From positions 6,734,501 to 6,798,500 of the forward strand of contig NZ_CP048222.1 in NCBI RefSeq assembly GCF_010119975.1: a stretch of 64,000 bases of DNA, given 5' to 3'. Source of the DNA: Rhodocytophaga rosea (GTDB lineage Bacteria; Bacteroidota; Bacteroidia; Cytophagales; 172606-1). Made by a program: the position numbers and the translations under genes. Shown in pieces: positions 53,220-61,665 of this stretch. The notes below the pieces were generated by a model. That model was given only the letters and a program-made list of their open reading frames with translations. It was not told where the DNA came from and did not search any database. The number at the start of each line of letters is the position of its first letter. Within the stretch, counting starts at the first letter, position 1.

Positions 53220-54632
53220 ATGGCACAATCGGTAAACCACTTAAATCTGAAAAAACTTTTTGGGTATTTTAAAACCGCCATTAAGGGAGAAGAAAAAGAA
53301 TACACTTCTGGTAATATCAATAAAGCCATTTTTATGCTGGCCGTGCCCATGATCCTGGAAATGGTGATGGAATCGCTGTTTGCCGTGGTCGACGTATTTT
53401 TTGTAAGTCGTCTGGGGGTGAATGCAATCGCTACAGTGGGGCTCACAGAGTCGGTGCTTACCATAATTTATGCGGTGGCGATCGGTTTAAGTATGGCCGC
53501 TACAGCGATGGTAGCCAGGCGGACAGGTGAGAAAAATCCGGAAGCAGCCTCGGAGGCTGCTATTCAGGCATTGATCATTGCAGTAATAATCGGTTCTGTT
53601 ATCGGGCTCACAGGTGTTATTTTCGCTGAAGATATTTTACGCCTGATGGGAGGCGCCCCTGAACTGATCAGTGAAGGTAAAGGCTATACCCGGATCATGC
53701 TGGGCAGTAATGTGATCATTATGTTGCTCTTTCTGAACAATGCTATTTTCAGGGGAGCCGGTGATGCTTCTATTGCCATGCGTTCATTATGGCTGGCCAA
53801 TGCGCTTAACATTGTCTTATGTCCGGTGTTAATATTTGGATTAGGGCCTATTCCTGGTTTGGGTATTGAAGGGGCAGCATTGGCCACTACTATCGGCCGG
53901 GGAAGCGGCGTATTATACCAGTTCTATATGTTATTCAGCAAACGATCAGTAATCCAACTGAACCGATCAAACTTTAAATTTAATCCAGACCTGATTGGGA
54001 AAATGCTCAATGTTTCGGCAGGAGGAATGGGCCAGTTTCTGATCGAATCGGCCAGCTGGGTTTTTCTGGTACGTATCATTTCTGTGTTTGGCAGCGATGC
54101 CCTGGCAGGATATACCATCGCCATCCGGATCATTATTTTTACGATATTGCCTTCCTGGGGATTATCTAATGCAGCCGCTACCCTGGTGGGACAAAATCTG
54201 GGTGCCGGGCAACCAGAACGAGCAGAAACATCTGTCTGGCGGGCGGCATTTTATAATATGCTCTTTCTGGCTTTTATCTCGGTTGGTTTGTTTGTGTTTG
54301 CCGGGATCATTATTGAGATATTTACTACAGAAACCAATGTACAACAATACGGAATTCAGGGGTTGCGGTACATTTGTGCCGGATATATCTTTGCAGCCTA
54401 TGGAATGGTCACCAGTCAGTCGTTTAATGGAGCTGGAGATACCAGAACACCTACGGTAATTAATCTGCTCTGTTACTGGGTACTCCAGATTCCACTGGCG
54501 TATCTGCTGGCTGTTACACTGGATTTGGGTCCGGCAGGGGTGTTTATTGCCATAGCTATAAGTTTTTCTATGCATGCCCTGGTGAGTATTGTCTGGTTCC
54601 GCCGGGGGAAATGGAAGCTGGTGGAAATTTAG
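53220..54632 (+). CDS. MATE-family efflux transporter
   Basis: A 470-residue polytopic protein (12 membrane segments) of the multidrug and toxin extrusion family, exporting compounds in exchange for Na+ or H+. AVPMILEMVMESLFAVVDVFFV starts the first helix pair, and SFNGAGDTRTPT and NNAIFRGAGDASIA are the internal repeat motifs. The substrate is unknown. A heptanucleotide inverted repeat starts directly after the stop codon. Confidence 0.93.
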   Translation: MAQSVNHLNLKKLFGYFKTAIKGEEKEYTSGNINKAIFMLAVPMILEMVMESLFAVVDVFFVSRLGVNAIATVGLTESVLTIIYAVAIGLSMAATAMVARRTGEKNPEAASEAAIQALIIAVIIGSVIGLTGVIFAEDILRLMGGAPELISEGKGYTRIMLGSNVIIMLLFLNNAIFRGAGDASIAMRSLWLANALNIVLCPVLIFGLGPIPGLGIEGAALATTIGRGSGVLYQFYMLFSKRSVIQLNRSNFKFNPDLIGKMLNVSAGGMGQFLIESASWVFLVRIISVFGSDALAGYTIAIRIIIFTILPSWGLSNAAATLVGQNLGAGQPERAETSVWRAAFYNMLFLAFISVGLFVFAGIIIEIFTTETNVQQYGIQGLRYICAGYIFAAYGMVTSQSFNGAGDTRTPTVINLLCYWVLQIPLAYLLAVTLDLGPAGVFIAIAISFSMHALVSIVWFRRGKWKLVEI

Positions 54633-54875
54633 TGGAAAATAGAGGTTGGAAGATAGAAATTGGAAGATGGAAGCCGGAAGCTGGAGGCCGGAAGTTAGAG
54701 TTTGGAAGGTGCATTCGGTAAATATCGAACACCGAACAAGGAATGTTGAATGATGACTTTTATTATTCAGCATTCCTTGTTATGCATTCAACATTCAAAT
54801 AACAGGCCGGTGTAATCACCTGTTTACATTCAAATCTCTAACTTCCGGCCTCCAGCTTCCGGCTTCCAATTTTCA
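54633..54875. repeat. Nested inverted repeat built of 7-bp units
   Basis: Starting one base after the MATE stop, eleven 7-bp units (TGGAAGN/CGGAAGN type) run to 54709. The same units occur inverted at 54836-54875; 32 bp are perfectly complementary (54669-54700 with 54836-54867). Inside lies a second inverted repeat (54735-54751 with 54765-54781, 16 of 17 matches) made of TGAATGN-type heptamers. The whole element can form a large cruciform or hairpin. Confidence 0.9.
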
Positions 54876-54920
54876 ATTAAATATTGCTGCGTGAGCTTAG
54901 TAGATTCCTGTATTTATGTT

Positions 54921-54928
54921 TACATTTG
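54921..54928 (+). promoter_or_regulatory. Likely dnaN promoter -7 box
   Basis: TACATTTG matches TAnnTTTG; TTAG at 54897-54900 stands where the -33 TTTG is expected (spacing 20). The leader to the ATG is about 35 bases. Confidence 0.55.
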
Positions 54929-54967
54929 TTATTACGATTCTAAAAAAGCCTTAATAAAACCGGATAT

Positions 54968-56092
54968 ATGAAATTTGTTGTCTCCTCTTCTGCTTTGCTC
55001 AAGCAACTATCGGCCATCAGTGGTGTAATTACTACCAATCCCATTGTTCCTATCCTGGAAAACTTTTTGTTTCAGATAAACGATGGTAAACTCACCATTA
55101 CTGCCTCTGACCTGCAAACCTCTATTATTGCCGAAATGCCCATCGATACCAGGGACAACGGAAGTATTGCAGTGCCTGCAAAAATTCTGCTGGATACCTT
55201 AAAGGGACTGCCTGAACAACCGGTTACGTTCTCCATCGATGAAAATACCTATGGCATTGAGCTGATCTCTGATAACGGGCGCTATAAATTATCCGGTGAA
55301 AATGCAACAGATTTCCCAAGAATTCCAGCCGTAAACCGGGCCTATTCTCTGGAATTTCCTTCCGATGTATTAGGCAAAGCCATCAGCAATACCATTTTTG
55401 CTACCAGTGCCGATGAATTACGTCCGGCTATGACTGGCGTATATGTACATTTACAGGATGAGAATGCGACCTTTGTGGCTACAGATGGGCACCGCCTGAT
55501 CCGTTACCGCCGGGATGACGCCGGTACCAATACTGATCTTTCGGTAATTATTCCCCGGAAAGCATTGAATTTACTCAAAACCTCGCTTCCTTCTGAACCA
55601 ACAGCAGTAAAGACAGAATTCAGTTCGTCGAATGCTTTCTTTAGTTTTAATAATATCCGTATGATCTGTAGGCTGATCGACGAGCGTTTTCCGGATTATG
55701 AAAATGCTATTCCAAATAATAATCCCAATAAACTGACCATCAGCCGCCTCGAATTACTAAGTTCTCTGCGCCGGATTTCGATTTATGCCAACAGGGCTAC
55801 TAATCAGGTAAGGCTTCGTATCGGGAAAAACGACCTGCACATCTCTGCCGAAGATTTAGATTTTTCAAATGAAGCCAATGAGCATCTGGCCTGTGAATAT
55901 AAAGGAGAAGATATGGAAATTGGATTTAATGCCAGGTTCCTGATCGAAATGCTCAACAACTTAAGCTCTAAAACTGTAACTATTGAACTTTCTGCGCCGA
56001 ACCGTGCCGGATTAATCACCCCACATGACCGTGAAGACAATGAAGATATATTGATGCTAGTAATGCCAGTGATGTTGAATAATTATGCGTAA
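54968..56092 (+). CDS. dnaN: DNA polymerase III sliding clamp (beta subunit)
   Basis: A 374-residue protein with the three-domain clamp layout, giving a closed ring around DNA as a dimer. The start MKFVVSSSALLKQLSAISGV, the central KTSLPSEPTAVKTEF region and the ending LMLVMPVMLNN match the family, at the normal length. It stands alone; dnaA and recF are not next to it. A terminator follows. Confidence 0.97.
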   Translation: MKFVVSSSALLKQLSAISGVITTNPIVPILENFLFQINDGKLTITASDLQTSIIAEMPIDTRDNGSIAVPAKILLDTLKGLPEQPVTFSIDENTYGIELISDNGRYKLSGENATDFPRIPAVNRAYSLEFPSDVLGKAISNTIFATSADELRPAMTGVYVHLQDENATFVATDGHRLIRYRRDDAGTNTDLSVIIPRKALNLLKTSLPSEPTAVKTEFSSSNAFFSFNNIRMICRLIDERFPDYENAIPNNNPNKLTISRLELLSSLRRISIYANRATNQVRLRIGKNDLHISAEDLDFSNEANEHLACEYKGEDMEIGFNARFLIEMLNNLSSKTVTIELSAPNRAGLITPHDREDNEDILMLVMPVMLNNYA

Positions 56093-56118
56093 CACATTGT
56101 ATTTGAAATAATTATTAT

Positions 56119-56157
56119 AAATCCCTGGTTAGGAAAGCTGGCCAGGGATTTGTTTTT
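56119..56157 (+). terminator. Rho-independent terminator after dnaN
   Basis: Stem AAATCCCTGG (56119-56128) with CCAGGGATTT (56142-56151), then a run of T. Confidence 0.85.
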
Positions 56158-56251
56158 TCATGTGATGCCTTTAATTTAACCGAAATCTTTTTTAAGCTAA
56201 AACTTATTGATATGCTCTATAGTATATAATTCTATGTATGGGATACAAACT

Positions 56252-57328
56252 ATGAAATACCTCGTTGTTACATTACTTTTTGTGTGCGTTACTGCAGCGG
56301 TAACTGCACAAACTGTGGGCGATGTAGTAACGAAAAGTGATACTTCCCGCAATGCATATATTAAAGATTTTCCACAACATTATATGTTCCGGATGTTTTT
56401 TGCCAACCGTAACTTTTCTTTTAATCTCAGAAGTAGGGTAGGCGAACGGCGCACCATTCATTACGCACCTAATGGGCAGAATTTTATTGGGTTCGGATTT
56501 TTTTATAAAAAAGCTGGATTAGAACTGGGAATTAAGCTGCCCGTTTCAAATAAACTCAACGAAAGGTATGGGAATACCAAATACATCGACCTTCAAACCA
56601 ATTACTATGGAGATAAAATAGGGGCAGATCTGGCTTTTCAGCGCTACCGGGGATTTTATGTAAAAAACCCATTTGAAGCAGATTCAGCCTGGATACCCGG
56701 AAATAATTATCCGCAGCGGAGGGATATTACGACGCTGAATCTGGGAGCTAATGTGTATTATATTTTTAATAATAAAAAATTCTCTTACCGGGCTGCCTTT
56801 GCTCAAACTGAGCAGCAAACTAAAAGTGCCGGTTCTTTTGTGCTGATGGGTGCTGCTTCTCACCTGAGATTCAGAGGTGCAAATTCATTTATTCCCTCTT
56901 CTCAGTTAGTAGCTTTCGGCGAAAATACTAATTTCAGGCAGGGGAATTTCTATAGCCTGGCGATTTTACCGGGATATGCCCATACCTTTATTGTGGAAGA
57001 ATTTTATTTGTCTTTATCGTTTCATATGGGCGTGGGCATACAGCATAAACATTACCTGATCAATGAACGGGTGTACGATGATCTGAATATCTCCCGCAAA
57101 AACAACATGCGTATTGCTGGTGGCTATTATGGAAAAAAATTCCTGGGTGGACTTTCTGTTATTATTGATAATACCCCTATTCAGATGCAGAATGTAGTGC
57201 TTTCGGCCTCCACATATAATGTGAAAATATTTGTAGGGTACCGTTTTCATTCCAAAAAGCTGGATACCCAGATGGAAAGGGTAAATAAGAAGGTAAAAGG
57301 GTACAAAAAAAGGTATTTGAAAAGATAA
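56252..57328 (+). CDS. DUF4421 outer-membrane-type protein
   Basis: A 358-residue exported protein with a signal peptide (about 1-20, ending VTAQ) and a beta-rich body matching DUF4421, seen in SFNLRSRVGERRTIHYAPN and GFGFFYKKAGLELGIKLP. It probably forms an outer-membrane beta-barrel; the ligand is unknown. I chose the ATG at 56252 because it starts a clean signal peptide, unlike the ATG 45 bases upstream. Confidence 0.85.
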   Translation: MKYLVVTLLFVCVTAAVTAQTVGDVVTKSDTSRNAYIKDFPQHYMFRMFFANRNFSFNLRSRVGERRTIHYAPNGQNFIGFGFFYKKAGLELGIKLPVSNKLNERYGNTKYIDLQTNYYGDKIGADLAFQRYRGFYVKNPFEADSAWIPGNNYPQRRDITTLNLGANVYYIFNNKKFSYRAAFAQTEQQTKSAGSFVLMGAASHLRFRGANSFIPSSQLVAFGENTNFRQGNFYSLAILPGYAHTFIVEEFYLSLSFHMGVGIQHKHYLINERVYDDLNISRKNNMRIAGGYYGKKFLGGLSVIIDNTPIQMQNVVLSASTYNVKIFVGYRFHSKKLDTQMERVNKKVKGYKKRYLKR

Positions 57329-57417
57329 GTATTCACGCATATAAGCGTTTTAAAAGGTGCTAAGCACAATGCAATAAATCTTTAATATACTTATTCCTTA
57401 TGCTGGTCTGAATCGTT

Positions 57418-57657
57418 TTAGCTCATGCCTTCCAGTAATTCTTCCCGGCTGGGGCGGTTTATTGATAAATTGTAAGCAATTCCTTCTACATCCAGAAAAT
57501 CCATCACCTGCTGATAGCGGGATGATTCTACCTCAAAAATGTAATAGTTTTCGTAGGGTTCATTAAATAGTTCCACTTCCGTCAGTTCGGATAACTGTTG
57601 TAAACGCTGATAAGGCTTGTTGCCGATACCGGATTGTTTGATTGTAAAATACCACAT
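57418..57657 (-). CDS. Small conserved hypothetical protein
   Basis: A 79-residue protein, MWYFTIKQSGIGNKPYQRLQ at the start, with an alternating beta-helix pattern (TEVELFNEPYENYYIFEVES) and an ending NLSINRPSREELLEGMS. The fold could be a small ferredoxin-like or ACT-like unit; this is only a guess. No family is recognised. Confidence 0.65.
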   Translation of the reverse strand: MWYFTIKQSGIGNKPYQRLQQLSELTEVELFNEPYENYYIFEVESSRYQQVMDFLDVEGIAYNLSINRPSREELLEGMS

Positions 57658-57900
57658 GGCTTTTAATTTGATTTGCAGAATTATTTTCTGTAAATTTTAT
57701 TTTTTAAAGTTTATAAATTTGGTAAACCTGGTAAATTCGCTAAATTTATTTAATTAAGCAAGAAAAACATGCGAAAATTTACTCTTTTTTAACATTCTTA
57801 AGTTTTATTCAATTTTTTGAAAATTTATTCGGCTTTTATTCTTTTTTTACTCTGAATTACTTCATAAATTTTAACTTCGTTTAACCTTAAATTATCAATT

Positions 57901-58695
57901 ATGAAGATTATTAGATTACTTTCTACACTTTCCCTCGCAACGATGGTAAGTTTGTTTTCCTGTCAGAAAGAAGAGGAACAAGTAGCCACCAGTGATTCTG
58001 TTTCAGAGGAAACCCTAAGCAAAATTCACAAGATAGGTTTCAGCACCCAGAACGTACAACGCATTGATGAAGGTTACCTGATTGAAGGTGATATTGTCTT
58101 AACAGAAGCCGACCTGAACACCACACCTGATATTACCTTACTACGTGCCGGTACAGAAGAGCAATACCGTACCACTAATCTGGTAAAAAGCCTTCCCCGT
58201 AATATTACAGTAAGTATAAGCAGTAAGTTACCTTCTTCCTATGTAAAAGCTTTAGATGAAGCATTGGCAAGATATAATGCACAAAACTTAACTATAACAT
58301 TTACGCAAGTTTCCAGTGGAGCAAATATCAGTATCGTAAGTGCTGGTGGTAATTTCCTGGCATCAGCTGGTTTTCCTACCTCTGGTGGAGCACCTTATGG
58401 GCAAATTAAAGTAAACTCCAGAGCAATCGGCAACCAGCCACAATCTACTGTAGCAACAATCCTGGCACATGAACTTGGACATTGTATTGGTTTCCGTCAT
58501 ACTGATTATATGAACAGAAGCTATAGCTGTGGTGGACAAGCAGTAAATGAAGGTGCTAGTTCGGTAGGAGCAATCCAGATTCCTGGTACACCTTCCGGCC
58601 CGGATGCAGGTTCCTGGATGCTATCTTGTATTGGTTCTGGTCAGAACAGGCCTTTTAATAATAATGATAGAACAGCCTTAAATTATTTGTATTAG
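57901..58695 (+). CDS. M57-family metalloprotease lipoprotein
   Basis: A 264-residue lipoprotein (lipobox ending Cys21 in SLFSCQK). The protease domain (about 100-264) carries the full zinc motif HELGHCIGFRH (His190, Glu191, His194, His200), the HExxHxxGxxH signature of metzincin-like M57 enzymes. It is likely to be anchored in the outer membrane and to cut peptides outside the cell. A terminator follows, and the converging gene beyond it encodes a serine protease. Confidence 0.93.
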   Translation: MKIIRLLSTLSLATMVSLFSCQKEEEQVATSDSVSEETLSKIHKIGFSTQNVQRIDEGYLIEGDIVLTEADLNTTPDITLLRAGTEEQYRTTNLVKSLPRNITVSISSKLPSSYVKALDEALARYNAQNLTITFTQVSSGANISIVSAGGNFLASAGFPTSGGAPYGQIKVNSRAIGNQPQSTVATILAHELGHCIGFRHTDYMNRSYSCGGQAVNEGASSVGAIQIPGTPSGPDAGSWMLSCIGSGQNRPFNNNDRTALNYLY

Positions 58696-58719
58696 TTCTC
58701 TAGTGATATTATTGTTGCT

Positions 58720-58758
58720 GATAAACCCGTATGCGTTTTAAACTCTTGCGGGTTTATC
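58720..58758. terminator. Terminator between M57 and S8 genes
   Basis: Stem GATAAACCCG (58720-58729) with CGGGTTTATC (58749-58758), 19-base loop, T-rich flank. Confidence 0.75.
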
Positions 58759-58761
58759 GTT

Positions 58762-61401
58762 TTAAAGAACTACAACTCTGGTTTTCAGTACCTCTCCGCT
58801 TGGGGTAAGAATATGTACAATATAAGTACCTCTGGGCAACTGATTAGTAGAAATCTCTTTAATTTCGCCAATTTCAGATATTGTTAACATCCGCTTGCCG
58901 GATAAATCAAAAAAGGTAACCTGGATCGCATCATTCTCGCTGACAGCAATGTTCAAAGGCTGGCCGTGCGTAACCGGATTTGGAAAGATCAGTACTTCTC
59001 TGGAACGGATATAATATACAGCGACCTCCTGGCTGTAATAGGTTTGATTGTTTACATTTTCCACCCGGATTCTGTACACATTTCTTCCCAAACCTGGAGC
59101 TGGGTCAGCCAGTTCATAGTTCAGATTTGTAACTGGTGAAATAGTCTGAATGGTTTTAAAAGCCCCATTCTCCCAACGTTCTACAAATAAGGTTTGCAGC
59201 CTGTACACTGAACTTAAAGCTAGATCAAGCAATACATTTTCTGTAACCAATTCTTTGGCAAGTAACGAACGGATGTAACAGCCTGGCCCCTGTATTCGGA
59301 TATCCACTATATAACTCCGGCCGATAGGAAACGTATCTTTCCATGGAACAATGACAAAATATGGATTTTCTGTTTGTGCTTTCGTTAATAATACCAGCGT
59401 ATCGTTCACTAGCATAAAAGGTTCCAGGTACTTTTCTCCCAATTGATATAACTGGTAATGAGTAGCTCCTTTCACCGCCGGCCACTGCAATAATACCTCG
59501 TTCTCACAATTATAACCCACTGCCAGATCCGGGATCTGTTCTACTGTAAATGTATCAGATAGTATTTCCTGGGTATCGAAGGTCAGCCGGAATTGTCCTT
59601 GGATTAAGCTGTCTGGAGGCATCCATTCGTAAAACGACTGGGAAAGATCAACCTGGCTGATAGTTTGCCACTCATTGCTGGATGTACTCCGGAAAGAAAG
59701 GGTAGCTTCAACAGGTAAGTCTTTCCATTGCCAGCGGATAAACATAGTTTTACCAGCTTGTATTTTTTCATGGGTTACAGGATATAACCATTCAAAATCT
59801 GGGTTCCATTCGTAAGCTAGGCTAAATTCCTGCAAACCGGAGGTAATATTGTATCCCTCTACTTGCACTGTATACTCTCCAGCCTCAGGATCTACGATAG
59901 AAATCTGTTCTATAGTATTGAGATGATCAGCACCTCTTTTAGCAGGCTGAAGCAGAGAATCCGGATGTGGAAAATGGTTCAATACCCAGGGTAGCCAGCT
60001 TTTGCCGGAAGGCTGATGAAAAACTTGAACCTCCAGATCGTTTACCAGGGCTTTGGCTGCATTAGGTTGTGCCTCTATATCATGCCAGGTGAGCGTAATT
60101 TTAAGCTCATGTATTCCGGCAGGCACTTGTATGGTAAATTGTTGTTTATCTCCATTAGTTATGGCACCCTGTTTAAATCGTTCTTCTTTTACGGTGCGAA
60201 TGGCACCCAGTGCATCTGCCTGTCCAAAACCAGTTTCAAAATCGATTCCTGGCCTGCCTGCCTCATTGGCACTGTTGAGCAGGATCGCTTTTACCAGCGC
60301 AGCAGGAGGGAGGGTGCCATTTTTTTCCAGGTAGCTTTGCTGAACAAGTGCACTGATGCCCGAAACCATTGCCGCTGCTTCTGAAGTTCCTCCATCGCCA
60401 TAGGCCACCAGTTCCGGTTTGATACGCCCATCATAGGCTGGTCCTCTGGAACTTAATTCTTCTAATTGCCCAGATGGATCAGTGCCACCTACACTCAAGG
60501 TATTTTTCGACATTTTAAACTGACCAGTCAGGTTGGCCACACCTGGAATCGTAGCATAATTGCCGATAGTGCTTGTACCAGTGCCTTCATTTCCGGATGA
60601 AAATACATGCAGAATCTGGGGAAACTGACGGGTTTGCTGGTCGTACGCATAGGCTTCCAGTCCATAATAATTTTCTATGGTTACGCCGTATGAGTGATTC
60701 TGAACACTTATTCCTCTTTGTTGCAACTGCTTCCCATCATCTGGAAGTAGGTTGCTGAAATCTGAGCTGGTAATACTGGCTTGCCAGGCTGTTCCTTTTC
60801 CATAGAATGAAGAATTTCCGCCACCCGCAATCAGTGTAGTCATGGTAGTAGCATGGGTGCTAATGGTTGAATTCTGCAACAAAGCAGGAATAATTCTGCC
60901 TCTAAAATCAATATCTGTCGTATCAAAAAGCCTTTCTTTCACTGATACTGTAATCCCTTTTCCATGGATCTGCGGAAATAAGCTATGAACACTGGTAATC
61001 GTATTTAAACTGAAGTCAGCCTTTTCTACCGAAAGTTCTTCTCTGGCTTTACGGTCAGATACGTCTATAAACATTACCCAGGGACAGGTAGCCAGCAACG
61101 CTATCTGGCTGGGTAACAATTGGGAAAATTCCAGTATATTTCTATGATGTACAAGTTGGGTGTATGATACGCCAGACAAAGATTCCGAAAGCCAGCTCTT
61201 AAATTGATCTTTATCTTTCACCAGTATGCGGAATTGCTGTTTTTCTGAACGATAAGCACGATCTATAAGCCCCGGCGCTATTTTATGATGAAAGGTTGAA
61301 GCATTTTCCTTTGTATGCTGCGCTTGTAGCCTAACAGGAATACAACTACAGCACAAGGCTAGTAGTATGTAATTAATTATCGATACAAGGACTTTATTCA
61401 T
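58762..61401 (-). CDS. S8-family protein with T9SS sorting domain
   Basis: An 879-residue exported protein with a subtilase domain (about 140-370). The oxyanion Asn271 (SSGNEG), His183 (STHATTM) and Ser340 (GGTSEAAAM) are in place, but where subtilases have the catalytic Asp (VAVIDTG) this one reads VSVKERL, giving Glu156 at the Asp position. Later residues form Ig-like and beta domains, and the end (FPNPVTHGQPLNI through ELPRGTYIVHIL-like text, QLPRGTYIVHIL) is a T9SS sorting domain. So it should be exported and surface-attached by the PorU/PorV system encoded at 27.5-32.2 kb. I chose the ATG at 61401 because it starts the signal peptide. Confidence 0.93.
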   Translation of the reverse strand: MNKVLVSIINYILLALCCSCIPVRLQAQHTKENASTFHHKIAPGLIDRAYRSEKQQFRILVKDKDQFKSWLSESLSGVSYTQLVHHRNILEFSQLLPSQIALLATCPWVMFIDVSDRKAREELSVEKADFSLNTITSVHSLFPQIHGKGITVSVKERLFDTTDIDFRGRIIPALLQNSTISTHATTMTTLIAGGGNSSFYGKGTAWQASITSSDFSNLLPDDGKQLQQRGISVQNHSYGVTIENYYGLEAYAYDQQTRQFPQILHVFSSGNEGTGTSTIGNYATIPGVANLTGQFKMSKNTLSVGGTDPSGQLEELSSRGPAYDGRIKPELVAYGDGGTSEAAAMVSGISALVQQSYLEKNGTLPPAALVKAILLNSANEAGRPGIDFETGFGQADALGAIRTVKEERFKQGAITNGDKQQFTIQVPAGIHELKITLTWHDIEAQPNAAKALVNDLEVQVFHQPSGKSWLPWVLNHFPHPDSLLQPAKRGADHLNTIEQISIVDPEAGEYTVQVEGYNITSGLQEFSLAYEWNPDFEWLYPVTHEKIQAGKTMFIRWQWKDLPVEATLSFRSTSSNEWQTISQVDLSQSFYEWMPPDSLIQGQFRLTFDTQEILSDTFTVEQIPDLAVGYNCENEVLLQWPAVKGATHYQLYQLGEKYLEPFMLVNDTLVLLTKAQTENPYFVIVPWKDTFPIGRSYIVDIRIQGPGCYIRSLLAKELVTENVLLDLALSSVYRLQTLFVERWENGAFKTIQTISPVTNLNYELADPAPGLGRNVYRIRVENVNNQTYYSQEVAVYYIRSREVLIFPNPVTHGQPLNIAVSENDAIQVTFFDLSGKRMLTISEIGEIKEISTNQLPRGTYIVHILTPSGEVLKTRVVVL

Positions 61402-61665
61402 GTACGTGCCTATCTGATTTCTACATAACGTTGCCAGCACTGCAGAGCTTATAAAAGCTCAATATAAGGCCGGAAGTTTTATTTTTTACCATCGGTAGCG
61501 AAGACTAAATTTTTTAAAAGAAAATCAGAAAGAATTGGTTACATTTACTTACTGTATACATTAAACAGATGCAGCTTTTCAACTAGTAATTTCTCCAAAC
61601 TACAGCTTAGTTTTACTTTCTGTTTTTCAGAAAAAAATGTAAATTATCCAGATCAAGTCAAATCC

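Noticed and set aside
54162-54773. Minus-strand open frame across the end of the MATE gene.
   Set aside because: It overlaps a well-supported transporter gene and the heptamer repeat and has no recognisable domain.
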